This document shows positions 8,744-18,112 of a stretch of DNA of 59,801 bases, in pieces (within the stretch, counting starts at the first letter, position 1; each line of letters begins with the position of its first letter). The notes under the pieces are model-generated. The model saw only the letters and a list, made by a program, of their open reading frames with translations, ran no database searches and was not told where the DNA came from. The stretch is taken from contig JAEORX010000003.1 in the NCBI GenBank assembly GCA_016840685.1, forward strand, positions 1 through 59,801, in the 5' to 3' direction. This DNA is from Candidatus Thorarchaeota archaeon. GTDB taxonomy: Archaea; Asgardarchaeota; Thorarchaeia; Thorarchaeales; Thorarchaeaceae. The position numbers and the translations under genes were made by a program.

Positions 8744-9982
8744 GTGAATGAGGATGAGGCATATGAATATGTTAAGGGAACACTGAAGAAAGAACGAATA
8801 GTACCCTATCAGCCTTACGAGCTTGAGGTTGTCAAGTCTGTTGAGAGTTGTATCAACTGCGGGTTATGCATTAACCACTGTCCTGTTGTTGCTGCTGTGG
8901 GTCTAAACAGGTTTAGTGGACCAAGAAGCATTGCTGTAGAATTGAGTCGATCTCCGCCTGAGTTCTGGTCAACTGCTGATACAATCTATCTCTGCACTGG
9001 TTGTGGGACCTGTCGTGAAGTTTGTCCAAAGAATGTCGATATCCCTGAGGTTGTCAATCTCATTCGTGCAAGGATTTTCGAACATCGTCCCGATCTTGTA
9101 CCCAAGGGATTCTCTATGATTCGGGAGGTTCTTACAGAACATAACTTAGCCTTTGAGCCTTGGGCGGACCTAGAGGAGAAGGCTGAGAGTAGAGACATGC
9201 GACTTGAGAAGCTTGGTCTTCCATATGTGGAGGACAGGCGCACTGACACTGCTAGAGTCTTGTTCTATCCTGGTTGCCAAGCTGAGGAACGAGCTCAAGA
9301 AGTACGTGAAGCTGGAAAGGTGATTTTAGATTATTTCGATATTGACTACACTCTGCTTGATGAGATGTCATGTTGCGGTCTCCCAGCTAAACTAATAGGC
9401 GACAACAAGACATCTCGATTATTGGCAGAAAAGATGACAGAGAAGGTGAAGAAACTGGGGGCAGAGATCGTGGTCACAACATGCGCTGGCTGCACCTCCA
9501 ATCTGTCTGATCTCTCACACCATTATGAATGGGGTATTCCCACAGTCCATCTCTTAGAATTCTTAGTTGAGATGATAGGTCTTGAGCGTCTGAGAGAGGT
9601 CATGGACCATTCCCCACGGCAGGAACAGGTACATGTCACAGTTCACGACCCCTGCCACCTCATAAGGCACACCTCTAGACAGATAATGGATCATGCTTTA
9701 GATATACTCCGTCAGCTACCTGGAGTGAGAGTTACTGAATCTAACGCCATCGACTCATGTTGTGGAGGCGGTGGTATGGTATCCTACCACTCTGGAGATG
9801 TCGCTAATGCAGTGGTGAGAGAGAACTTAGAGGCGATTCATAAAACGGGTGCTAAGAAACTTGTGACCCCTTGTCCGTTGTGCACCGCTCAAATTGAGAG
9901 CAACCTCTTCAAAGCTGGAAGCTCAGTTGAAGTTGATGACCTGACGGTGTTCATTGCACAAAGGCTTCCTAAAAAGAGGTGA
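8744..9982 (+). CDS. glpC: GlpC-like Fe-S subunit with two CCG domains
   Basis: 412 residues, starting at GTG 8744 with GAGGTGA upstream. Two [4Fe-4S] ferredoxin motifs lie near the N-terminus (CINCGLCINHCP and CTGCGTCREVCP). Two cysteine-rich CCG domains follow, with SCCGLPAKLIG plus TTCAGC near the middle and DSCCGGGGMVSYHSG plus TPCPLCTAQ near the end. This is the layout of GlpC, GlcF and HdrB/D-like proteins, which pass electrons from flavin subunits to a quinone, heterodisulfide or other acceptor. Sequence alone does not tell the acceptor. There is no transmembrane segment. Confidence 0.9.
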   Translation: MNEDEAYEYVKGTLKKERIVPYQPYELEVVKSVESCINCGLCINHCPVVAAVGLNRFSGPRSIAVELSRSPPEFWSTADTIYLCTGCGTCREVCPKNVDIPEVVNLIRARIFEHRPDLVPKGFSMIREVLTEHNLAFEPWADLEEKAESRDMRLEKLGLPYVEDRRTDTARVLFYPGCQAEERAQEVREAGKVILDYFDIDYTLLDEMSCCGLPAKLIGDNKTSRLLAEKMTEKVKKLGAEIVVTTCAGCTSNLSDLSHHYEWGIPTVHLLEFLVEMIGLERLREVMDHSPRQEQVHVTVHDPCHLIRHTSRQIMDHALDILRQLPGVRVTESNAIDSCCGGGGMVSYHSGDVANAVVRENLEAIHKTGAKKLVTPCPLCTAQIESNLFKAGSSVEVDDLTVFIAQRLPKKR

Positions 9983-9989
9983 AACAAAC

Positions 9990-11417
9990 TTGCTTGATAA
10001 TAAGACAAGAGCAAAGGCGTTCAAACGGATAGGAAAGATTGTCGGTGCTGAACATATCACTATGCATGAGACCGACAAAATCCTGAATGCTATTGATGCA
10101 TGGCCTTTGAGTCAGGCTAAGATACGAGCTGGAGAGATTCTACCACTAGCTGATATGATTGCGTTTCCAGGAAATGTTGCGGAGGTTTCGCAGATTCTCG
10201 CTTTGGCAAACGAAATGAAGATTCCAGTGACTCCAGTTGGTGGAGGCGCAGGAACCTGTGGTGGGACAGTACCAGTATATGGAGGGATACAACTCGACCT
10301 CAAGCGTCTGAACAAGATTGGTGAAATCGATCATGAATCCATGCTCGTGAAGGTTCAGGCTGGAGTTGTTGGGATAGACCTTGAGGAGGAAGTCAATCGT
10401 TTTGGGTATACGACTGGTCACACTCCCACATCACTTCGTGCGTCTAATGTTGGAGGTTTCATCGCAACACGGTCCGGAGGATCAATGTCATCCCTCTATG
10501 GAAAGATCGAGGATATGACCCTTGGTCTCGAATTTGTACTTCCTGATGGCTCCATCGTCACGACAAAGGCTGTACCTCGTCACTCTGTAGGTCCAGATTT
10601 ACTTCAGCTATTCATTGGTAGCGAAGGGACTCTCGGAGTAATAACAGAAGCCACACTACGACTGTTCATACTACCTGAAGAACGACACTTTCGAAGTGTC
10701 ACTTTTCCTGACGTTCACTGTGGTCTTGAGGCAATACGCAAGATCTTCAGAGAAGGTATTCTCCCCTCTGTAGCTAGGCTTTATGACCCCGAAGATGCAG
10801 CCTATAGCTTCTCAATGCATTTTGATTTTGAAGAAGGACACTGTATGCTTCTCCTGGCATTTGATGGTGATAAAAAGAAGGTCAAGATTGATGAAACAAG
10901 ATCCGTCGAGCTTTGCATTGCTGAAGGTGGCAGTGATCAAGGAGAAGGACCCGCAAAGCGATGGTGGGAGCATCGTTACGACATGTATTATCCAACACGT
11001 CTGAAGACTGAGGGTTACACAATTGTCGATACAATCGATATTGTCGCAACGTATGACCGACTTGAGAAGGTGTATTACGCCATGAAGGAGGCAATGGAGG
11101 CTCACGGCGCTTTTGTCCTGTCTCACTTTTCTCATATGTACCAGAATGGCGGAAGTGTCTACATGATTTTCTTCACATCACAACCCAGTGCTGAAAGCGC
11201 CTGGGAAACCTACAAACGAATTTGGGATGATGGAGTTGCTGCATGCCTTCGCGAAGGAGGGACAATGAGTCATCAACATGGCGTTGGCCTTACACGAAGT
11301 ACCTACACCGAGGATGAGCTGGGTTCAAGTTTCAAAGTCTTGAAGATGATAAAGGAAGTCTTGGACCCCAACAGTATAATGAATCCGGGAAAGCTGGGAT
11401 TGGGGGTGCGTGAGTGA
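9990..11417 (+). CDS. FAD-linked oxidase of the alkylglycerone-phosphate-synthase type
   Basis: 475 residues from TTG 9990, which has AAGAGGTGA 7-8 bases upstream; upstream in-frame codons overlap the end of glpC. An FAD_binding_4 (PCMH) domain is seen with PVGGGAGTCGGTVP and VGGFIATRSGGSMSSLYGKIED, and a C-terminal FAD-oxidase domain. The C-terminal part follows alkyl-DHAP synthase more than GlcD: GGSVYMIFF, then GGTMSHQHGVG at the place of the SHHHGVG triad, and ending MNPGKLGLG. The middle His of that triad is Gln429 here (His428 and His430 kept). Possible roles are ether-lipid synthesis, or oxidation of a 2-hydroxyacid feeding the CCG protein downstream. Substrate unproved. Confidence 0.85.
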   Translation: MLDNKTRAKAFKRIGKIVGAEHITMHETDKILNAIDAWPLSQAKIRAGEILPLADMIAFPGNVAEVSQILALANEMKIPVTPVGGGAGTCGGTVPVYGGIQLDLKRLNKIGEIDHESMLVKVQAGVVGIDLEEEVNRFGYTTGHTPTSLRASNVGGFIATRSGGSMSSLYGKIEDMTLGLEFVLPDGSIVTTKAVPRHSVGPDLLQLFIGSEGTLGVITEATLRLFILPEERHFRSVTFPDVHCGLEAIRKIFREGILPSVARLYDPEDAAYSFSMHFDFEEGHCMLLLAFDGDKKKVKIDETRSVELCIAEGGSDQGEGPAKRWWEHRYDMYYPTRLKTEGYTIVDTIDIVATYDRLEKVYYAMKEAMEAHGAFVLSHFSHMYQNGGSVYMIFFTSQPSAESAWETYKRIWDDGVAACLREGGTMSHQHGVGLTRSTYTEDELGSSFKVLKMIKEVLDPNSIMNPGKLGLGVRE

Positions 11418-12538
11418 TAGACCTTGATAAGATGGCAGCACAGGTTCGGATGTGTGCAGGATGTTCAAAGATGTGTAGGCATGTGTGCCCTACTTTCTTT
11501 GCATGGAGGTCTGATTCCCCCACTCCGCATAGTCGTGCACTATTGATACATCAGGAAATTATTGGTGCTCGCGAGATTGATAAACGGGGCGTTGAGGTTC
11601 TATACCAATGTCTTGAATGCAGCCATTGTCTTACCTGGTGTGTGCCTGAGATTGACATTGCCACCATTGTTGAGAGCAAACGCCAAGACCTAGTGAAGAC
11701 CAACCGACAACCTGAGGGAATTTCTAGACTAAGATCTGTCGTAGAAGAAACCCACAATCCTTTCGGAGAGCCGCACTCTAAAAGGAATCATTGGATCAAG
11801 ACTCGCAAAGTTAAGGGTAATAGAGTTCTATACTTTACAGGTTGTACAGCTGCCTATAGAGAGAAGAATAGTGCAAAAGACACAGTATCAATTCTCGAAG
11901 CACTAGGATATTCTGTTGAAATCACACCTGATGAATGGTGTTGTGGCAGTCCCTTATTTCGGACAGGGGAGTTTGAAGCTGGTCTGAAACAGGCATCTCA
12001 TAATGTTGAGATCCTAAACAATATCGATGCTGATGAGATACTTGTAACCTGTCCAGGTTGCTATCGAGTTCTCACAACGGATTGCCCTGAGAATGGATTT
12101 GAACTCAATAAACCTGTGCGACATATCAGTGAGTTCCTCAATCAGTCCTTGAGTAAGCTACAATCTGGAAATATCGACGTAGCAGTCACCTTTCATGATC
12201 CCTGTCATCTTGGACGTCACTCCAACATATATGATGCTCCCCGAGCAGTGATAGAACATGTTGCAGGTGCTCCTGTTGTTGAGATGGCTCGTAACCGGGA
12301 AAATGCAATGTGCTGTGGAAATGGTGCTGGACTTCGCACCCTCTTTCCAGAACATGCTAAGAAGATTGGAGCTGAGAGGATTAATCAAGCCAGAAAAATC
12401 GGAGCTCGCTATGTTGTGACTTCATGTCCATTTTGCAAAGAGATGTTGAGCGCACAATCAGGGACTGAAGTGCTGGTTTTTGACCTTCCAGAATTTGTGA
12501 TGCGAATAGCAATGAATCCTAATGTGAAGACAGATTAG
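11414..12538 (+). CDS. Fe-S oxidoreductase with two CCG domains
   Basis: 374 residues from GTG 11414, overlapping the previous stop by 4 bases (GTGA), which implies translational coupling with the FAD oxidase. N-terminal cluster motifs are CAGCSKMCRHVCP (CxxCxxxCxxxCP) and CLECSHCLTWC. CCG domains show EWCCGSPLFRTGEFEAG with TCPGCYRVL, and AMCCGNGAGLR with TSCPFCKEM. This is the GlcF/HdrD-like electron-transfer partner usual for FAD_binding_4 oxidases. It is the second CCG protein within four kilobases, so two flavin/Fe-S modules sit in tandem: GlpABC and this oxidase pair. Confidence 0.88.
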   Translation: MIDLDKMAAQVRMCAGCSKMCRHVCPTFFAWRSDSPTPHSRALLIHQEIIGAREIDKRGVEVLYQCLECSHCLTWCVPEIDIATIVESKRQDLVKTNRQPEGISRLRSVVEETHNPFGEPHSKRNHWIKTRKVKGNRVLYFTGCTAAYREKNSAKDTVSILEALGYSVEITPDEWCCGSPLFRTGEFEAGLKQASHNVEILNNIDADEILVTCPGCYRVLTTDCPENGFELNKPVRHISEFLNQSLSKLQSGNIDVAVTFHDPCHLGRHSNIYDAPRAVIEHVAGAPVVEMARNRENAMCCGNGAGLRTLFPEHAKKIGAERINQARKIGARYVVTSCPFCKEMLSAQSGTEVLVFDLPEFVMRIAMNPNVKTD

Positions 12539-12566
12539 GATTTGATAAGATGGATTGGTGACAATC

Positions 12567-13688
12567 ATGGACGCTGAGGAAGTACTTCAACTGAAGGTGC
12601 GCCTATTAACTGAAGGTGCTACACTTCCTGATGAACAATGGAAAGGTCGAAGGGGTGGGGCTGGACCAGTTGGTGGAAGATACTTCCTCCTTCCTAATGG
12701 AAAACCGTGTGGGATACCCATAAGACAAGGTGAAACCGCACGTAGGTATAATTCAGCATCTCTTGAACCGACAGCAGATCCAACCATCTGGATATATGAC
12801 AGTGATTTTGAACTGATTAGTGTTCCAAGACCAAAGTTCTATGACATGACAACTGAAGATGGTATACCCTATCATAAGATTGCTTTACTCCACGGCAATC
12901 ATACGCTAGCAACGACAGTCTATCAGGCATGTAGATACTGGACTCATGGGACACAATGCAAATTCTGCACAATCCCCTCATCCTACATTTCTGGTGACAC
13001 TATCTTGGAGAAGACTCCGGAACAGGTCGTTGAAGTCCTAAACGCTGCAATAGATGAGGGTGTAGTTGACAACGTTCTACTAACAACTGGAACGCCTGAT
13101 ACTGCTGATGTTGGTCTAGAACGGTTGATTAGAATAGTTACAGCCATACGAGAAACCAGCAACATTCCAATAGGCATTCAGTTTGAACCTCCTGTTGAGA
13201 ATGAGATTATACATGATATTGCAGTTGCTGGTGCGAACGCTGTTGGCATTCACATTGAAAGCGCAGATGAATCTGTAAGAGAAGAAATGTGCCCTGGTAA
13301 GTTTCAATATGGTCCGCTTGAGACATATCGTAAAAGCTGGCAATTCGCACTCAACCACTTTGACAGAGGGAATGTCAGTACATTCTTGCTTTATGGTCTT
13401 GGAGAAAATCTAGATCGAACCCTTTCACTACTGAGGGAGTTAGCCCAGATTGGTATATTGCCTGTTGTCACTCCTATCCGACCATCCCAGGGAAGTCAAC
13501 TTGCTAATTTCCTTCCTAGTTATGTCAATAACCTTGAGGGTTCAATCGTTTTCTACAAACAGGTTGGTAGAATCCTCTACAAAAACAACCTTAATCCAGA
13601 CAACACCGTTGCAGGTTGTCATAAATGTGGGGGCTGTACTCCCAATCAGGAAGCATTTGCCTGGGCGGCTCAAGCAAAGAATCAATGA
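12567..13688 (+). CDS. radical SAM protein, MSMEG_0568-like family
   Basis: 373 residues from ATG 12567 (GGTGA just upstream; an in-frame TTG at 12555 is the alternative). The radical-SAM cysteines are in an unusual C-x8-C-x2-C spacing, CRYWTHGTQCKFC (Cys122, 131, 134), followed by TIPSSYISGDTILEKTPEQ. Upstream are GRRGGAGPVGG and PRPKFYDMTTEDGIPYHKIA. The C-terminus has a CHKCGGC motif that may hold another cluster. From memory of the family these landmarks match the MSMEG_0568/TIGR04043 radical SAM proteins of bacterial Nit1C nitrilase clusters. No nitrilase or other Nit1C partner is nearby apart from a GNAT. Reaction unknown. Confidence 0.82.
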   Translation: MDAEEVLQLKVRLLTEGATLPDEQWKGRRGGAGPVGGRYFLLPNGKPCGIPIRQGETARRYNSASLEPTADPTIWIYDSDFELISVPRPKFYDMTTEDGIPYHKIALLHGNHTLATTVYQACRYWTHGTQCKFCTIPSSYISGDTILEKTPEQVVEVLNAAIDEGVVDNVLLTTGTPDTADVGLERLIRIVTAIRETSNIPIGIQFEPPVENEIIHDIAVAGANAVGIHIESADESVREEMCPGKFQYGPLETYRKSWQFALNHFDRGNVSTFLLYGLGENLDRTLSLLRELAQIGILPVVTPIRPSQGSQLANFLPSYVNNLEGSIVFYKQVGRILYKNNLNPDNTVAGCHKCGGCTPNQEAFAWAAQAKNQ

Positions 13689-13722
13689 AAGCTAGGAGTT
13701 ATAGCCCTGAATTATCATCATT

Positions 13723-14220
13723 ATGATGAGAGTAATGGAAGAGTATCCCGCTGAAGAGATTCGTATTATTGAATTTGATGAAAAAGATGCAACTGACATC
13801 TCAGAGCTCTTCAGACAAGTCTGGCCACTAGCCAATGAGTATCCTGAAAACTGGCGAAAAAAGAGAATGTATTCGCCAGAGCAGATCCTTGAAGAGATGA
13901 GAAATGGATACCACTACTTTGGAAGCAGACTTCAAGGTAGGATTGTGGGGGTCTACAAGGCAAAGATTACAGACAAGGGTCTCTATGGTGAACACCAAAC
14001 TGTACGACCTGAATGTCGAGCCACTGGTCTCGCATCTGCAATGTACCTTCAGTTCGCAGAATATGGTGGGGCCCATGGATGCGAGAGAAACTACTGCAAT
14101 ATCTTGGTTGGTCAAGAGGTGGGGGAGAAGCTCATGAAGAATTTTGGATTTCGTCCTTGGGGTGACCCCTACGAACAGGCTGATGGAATGCTAGTTCAGA
14201 TGTATGAACGTATTCTTTGA
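13723..14220 (+). CDS. GNAT-family N-acetyltransferase
   Basis: 165 residues from ATG 13723; ATG 13735 is equally possible because no clear ribosome binding site marks either. The acetyl-CoA binding motif A appears as VRPECRATGLASAMYLQFAE (residues about 101-120), followed by a beta-strand and the terminal MKNFGFRPWG segment, as in GNATs. It follows the radical SAM gene by 34 bases on the same strand and may be cotranscribed. The acceptor substrate cannot be told. Confidence 0.8.
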   Translation: MMRVMEEYPAEEIRIIEFDEKDATDISELFRQVWPLANEYPENWRKKRMYSPEQILEEMRNGYHYFGSRLQGRIVGVYKAKITDKGLYGEHQTVRPECRATGLASAMYLQFAEYGGAHGCERNYCNILVGQEVGEKLMKNFGFRPWGDPYEQADGMLVQMYERIL

Positions 14221-14245
14221 ATATTGATTGAAGCGTTCAAATTTC

Positions 14246-15904
14246 CTATGCTGGTAGATGCATGTACTTCAGGTATGTCAGGATTTCATAGAAGTACTTG
14301 CCACCAAACAGCCCACTTGTCTTCAAACCACCAAGATGTGGATAATAGTCATCAAAGTTAAGATGGTCTGTATTTACTGCAATGCCTGGAGCTTCAATCT
14401 CATCGAAGAAACGTTGCCAGATCTCAGGATCCTCACTATAGACTGATGTTCGAAGTCCATATGGTGTGTTGTTGGCCTGTTTGATAGCCTCCTCAAATGA
14501 TCTGATTTTCATGACAGGTAGAACCGGACCGAATGTTTCGTGATACCACATCTTGCAGTCTAGCGGAACATCACTCAAAATAGTCGGTTTGAGGAATAAG
14601 CCCGCACTATCCCGTTCCCCATAAACATTCATTCGATACCCTCCAGTTTCAAGCTTTGCCCCTTTACTCAAGGCTTCATGAACCATGTCCATATTTTGAT
14701 AGAGCGCGCGTGTTCCTATAATAGGCAGGTCAGTTTTCGGGTCCTCTGGAAGACCAACTGCGAGTTTCTGACTCTTCTCAACAAGGACTTCCATGAAATC
14801 ATCATAGATTGCTTCATGCAAGAACAATCTCTTGGCAGCCAAACAGATTTGTCCAGAGCCAAAGAAACGGGCATGATTTACATAATCAGTGACCTTCTCG
14901 ATGTCAACATCCTTCCATACTAGACTTGCACCGCTTCCAGCTAGTTCTGGGATAAAATGGAGCCCCCGTTTCACAGCTTGAGACATCAGTTCAAGACCAA
15001 CATCTGAGTCCCCATAATATACCATAACGTTCAATGGAGACTCGTTCACCATGTATTGGGCTATACTACGTGCAGGTCCAATCACAGACTGAAAGGCGCT
15101 TACTGGGAAATCCAAATCTCTCATTGCCTCAGTCAAGACATAGGCAAGCTCCATGTTGGTGAGTGGCATTTTCGAGGGGGTTCTCGTTACTGTAGCATTT
15201 CCTGCCCAATAACTTGAGATGATTGCCATTCCCCCTAATCCAATTGCGGCATTGTATGGCGGAAAGATCCCGACAGCCCCAAAGGGATAGCGACTCAGGA
15301 TAGTGCGTTCGCCCTCTTTGGCACTGGGTATCTCTTTCGACTCAATTCTAGAACTCGCGAATTCTATGTGTTCCTTGTAAAGGGTATTGAATACCCCCTT
15401 TGTTTGCCAATCGAATAATTTTACAGGAGTGCCCTCTGCAATCCCAATCTCCTTGAAGCCGTCAAAATGCTTCCAAAGTATTTCCCCGACTCTGATGAGA
15501 CTCTCAGCTCGTTCTTTGAGGGTGAGGCCCTTGCCCTTGTTATAGTACTCCTTGTGCATCAAATGACGAATTGAATGAGCCTCTTCACATGCAATTGCTG
15601 TTTCCTTAACTCCACCAATCGCATACTCTGCGAACATTATCTCTTGAATCTCATCATTCGAAGCCACTGGATATCCATGACTCCGAATGTAGTCTTTTAG
15701 TAATCTAATCTCAGGAATCTTCTCGGGTAGTTGGTTTGTGAGGTGCTTTGCCATGAATCTACTAAGAGATCCTTGCTCCTTGAGAGCCATCGCATATAAA
15801 ATACGAGGGTCCTCAATGGCTTTGTTCATGTTTGGAAAGAATCCTGTTTTTCCTTCGATAGGTTTTGATATTTCACCCTTGATGAGGTGCCCAAAGAAAC
15901 GCAT
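14246..15904 (-). CDS. aldehyde dehydrogenase superfamily protein
   Basis: 552 residues, longer than the usual ~480-500 because of an N-terminal helical extension of about 110 residues. The catalytic cysteine is Cys354 in FFGSGQICLAAKR and the general-base glutamate is Glu320 in PELAGSGASLVW. The cofactor-binding segment includes FPPYNAAIG (oxyanion Asn218) and GNATVTRTPSKMPLTN. It oxidises an aldehyde to acid with NAD(P)+; substrate unknown. The gene is divergent from the acyl-CoA dehydrogenase fusion, with about 135 bases between starts, suggesting a shared promoter region and a link to fatty-acyl or branched-chain metabolism. Confidence 0.88.
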   Translation of the reverse strand: MRFFGHLIKGEISKPIEGKTGFFPNMNKAIEDPRILYAMALKEQGSLSRFMAKHLTNQLPEKIPEIRLLKDYIRSHGYPVASNDEIQEIMFAEYAIGGVKETAIACEEAHSIRHLMHKEYYNKGKGLTLKERAESLIRVGEILWKHFDGFKEIGIAEGTPVKLFDWQTKGVFNTLYKEHIEFASSRIESKEIPSAKEGERTILSRYPFGAVGIFPPYNAAIGLGGMAIISSYWAGNATVTRTPSKMPLTNMELAYVLTEAMRDLDFPVSAFQSVIGPARSIAQYMVNESPLNVMVYYGDSDVGLELMSQAVKRGLHFIPELAGSGASLVWKDVDIEKVTDYVNHARFFGSGQICLAAKRLFLHEAIYDDFMEVLVEKSQKLAVGLPEDPKTDLPIIGTRALYQNMDMVHEALSKGAKLETGGYRMNVYGERDSAGLFLKPTILSDVPLDCKMWYHETFGPVLPVMKIRSFEEAIKQANNTPYGLRTSVYSEDPEIWQRFFDEIEAPGIAVNTDHLNFDDYYPHLGGLKTSGLFGGKYFYEILTYLKYMHLPA

Positions 15905-16039
15905 CAGACTTCAGATTCTCCTATTTCCTGATTTCGGGAACATTCCGCTTTATGATTGGTCGACAATGAGAGGAGATTTAAGAGCTTCTAATTTCGAATC
16001 AGACATCTGATCGCTCAATTGTGCCATAGGTGATAACCA

Positions 16040-18070
16040 ATGACCCAGATGAATGATGAAGCCTTACTCTATACAAAGGATGAGCTTGAATTTAGAGCAA
16101 AAGTAAGAAAATGGGTGGAACAAGAAATCAGACCAATAGTAGGAAAGATCAAGCAATCTGACTTTGATTATCGAGGTTACTTCAAGAAACTCGGTGACTT
16201 TGGTCTTTCTGGACTTTTAGTTCCCCAGAAATATGGTGGTTCTGACAAACCATTCATGTACCAATTGATTGCAGGAGAAGAGATCTCAGCAGTCTGCCCC
16301 TCTGCAACAATGATGTTCGGAGCAAGCTGTACACTCTCTGCAATTCCCATCCTGCGTTATGGTACAGAGGAGCAAAAGAAGAAGTACTTGATACCCTTAG
16401 CGAAGGGTGAGAAAATAGGCGCATTGGCAATAACTGAACCTAAGGTTGGTAGTGATACAGCTGGCATGGTCACAAACGCAAAATGGAATGAAAAAGAAGA
16501 ATGCTGGGTGCTAAATGGCGAAAAGAGATACATTACGAATGGCAGCATTGCTGATCAGATAGTTGTTTTTGCTATTACAGACCCAACAGTCGATAGTAAG
16601 AGTGGCATGTCCGCCTTCATCATCGAAACCTCTTGGGATGGATTCAAGGTGGAGAAAGACTTCAGTCTAATGGGCCGTGAGGGTGTTCGAGTGACCCATA
16701 TGAGCTTCAATAATATTAAGGTTCCAAAAGAGAATTTGCTAGGAAAACAAAATCAGGGATTTCTCATTCTGATGAATGAACTTGACTCTGAGAGAGTGGG
16801 AATTGCTGCAGAAGCACTTGGGTGCATGAGGACCCCATTTGAGATTGCTGTGGCATATTCACAGGAACGCGAGCAGTTTGGTCTTCCTATATCCCGCTTT
16901 GAGGGTGTTTCATTCAAGATTGCTGATATGGCTGTGAAAATGCGTTCTGCACGTTTACTTTTAATTTCAGCAGCAAGGATGCTTCAGAATGATATGCCTT
17001 GTACAAAGGAAGCCACCATTGCGAAATTATACGCAAGCGAGGTTTCAGTTGAGTGTTGCGACATGGCCATTCAAGCGTGTGGCGGCGCAGGATATGTGAA
17101 GGATTACTACCCTCTGGAGGAATTCTATCGGGATGCCCGTCTAGGGACAATTGGTGGTGGCACCTCAGAAATACTTCGATTTCTGATTCAGCGGGAGGTC
17201 TACATAGAGAGTCGACGAGACTCTGCTGCCGAAATACCTGAGGGGATTGATGACTTAGATTTTGACTCTATGATGGCATCCATTCCAAATGGATTTCGAC
17301 CTGATCGTGCAGAAGGCGTGTCTGCCATTATTCGCTTCTCTTTTAATGATACAGATTCATGGTTGCTTGAAATCAAGGATAAAAATTGTACAATTAAGAA
17401 GGGGGACACTCAAAATCCAAGGATGACCGTAAAGACTGATTCAGCAACATGGCGTGACATCTTACTTGGCAAACTCGATGCAATGCAGGCTATGATGACC
17501 GAGAAAGTTGTTATTGATACTGATGACATGGATCTCTTAATGAAGTTCTCCAGAATGTTCAGATTCACTCCCGAGATTCTCCGAGGTGTTACAAAGTCCG
17601 ATGTCGTACAAAAAGAGAAGACAGAGACTCCTACAGAATCTAAGTTTGAACTTGGGAAGAGCTTGGAAGAAATTGAGATTGGAGAGACTGCTGAGTCAAG
17701 CATGACTGTAACTGACGAGCATATCGATTTGTACGCAAAGATGTCGGGTGACTATAATGCTCTCCATATGGATGACGAGTATGCGGCGACTACAATGTTT
17801 GGTAGGCGGATTGCCCATGGTCCTATTGGTGGGGCGTTGGTCGCACGGGTCATTGGAACACAACTACCAGGTCTAGGAACACTTGCTTTCAACATGAAGG
17901 TGAACTTCAAAGCACCAGTATTTCCGGGTGATGAGATTAAGGCGGTGGTTGAAGTTACTGAGAAAGTCCCAGAGAGTAATCTTTGTCGACTCAAATTTGA
18001 TGTTTTCAATAAAGATGACATTATTGTGATGGACGGGTATGCTAACGTCATGCCACCAATCAAAAAGTAA
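16040..18070 (+). CDS. acyl-CoA dehydrogenase-SCP2-MaoC hydratase fusion
   Basis: 676 residues in three parts. Residues 1-390 are an acyl-CoA dehydrogenase (GALAITEPKVGSDTAG; YVKDYYPLEEFYRDARLG). Residues about 400-510 resemble an SCP2 sterol-carrier domain (FRPDRAEGVSAIIRFSFND, NPRMTVKTDSATWRDILLGK). Residues about 535-676 are a MaoC/hotdog enoyl-CoA hydratase with the Asp/His dyad in SGDYNALHMDDEYA and IAHGPIGGAL. The usual catalytic Glu of medium-chain enzymes (YEGT) is Gly373 here; Glu251 in LDSERVGIAAEALG occupies the position used by isovaleryl- and long-chain dehydrogenases. The protein could perform dehydrogenation then hydration on one chain. Start ATG has AGGTGAT upstream. Confidence 0.9.
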   Translation: MTQMNDEALLYTKDELEFRAKVRKWVEQEIRPIVGKIKQSDFDYRGYFKKLGDFGLSGLLVPQKYGGSDKPFMYQLIAGEEISAVCPSATMMFGASCTLSAIPILRYGTEEQKKKYLIPLAKGEKIGALAITEPKVGSDTAGMVTNAKWNEKEECWVLNGEKRYITNGSIADQIVVFAITDPTVDSKSGMSAFIIETSWDGFKVEKDFSLMGREGVRVTHMSFNNIKVPKENLLGKQNQGFLILMNELDSERVGIAAEALGCMRTPFEIAVAYSQEREQFGLPISRFEGVSFKIADMAVKMRSARLLLISAARMLQNDMPCTKEATIAKLYASEVSVECCDMAIQACGGAGYVKDYYPLEEFYRDARLGTIGGGTSEILRFLIQREVYIESRRDSAAEIPEGIDDLDFDSMMASIPNGFRPDRAEGVSAIIRFSFNDTDSWLLEIKDKNCTIKKGDTQNPRMTVKTDSATWRDILLGKLDAMQAMMTEKVVIDTDDMDLLMKFSRMFRFTPEILRGVTKSDVVQKEKTETPTESKFELGKSLEEIEIGETAESSMTVTDEHIDLYAKMSGDYNALHMDDEYAATTMFGRRIAHGPIGGALVARVIGTQLPGLGTLAFNMKVNFKAPVFPGDEIKAVVEVTEKVPESNLCRLKFDVFNKDDIIVMDGYANVMPPIKK

Positions 18071-18112
18071 ACAATAAGATTGAACAGGGTTGTTGTTTCA
18101 GATATAGTTGTC

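Noticed and set aside
9954-9989. ATG 9954 as start of the FAD oxidase
   Set aside because: It lies inside the end of the GlpC-like gene, while TTG 9990 has AAGAGGTGA at proper spacing.
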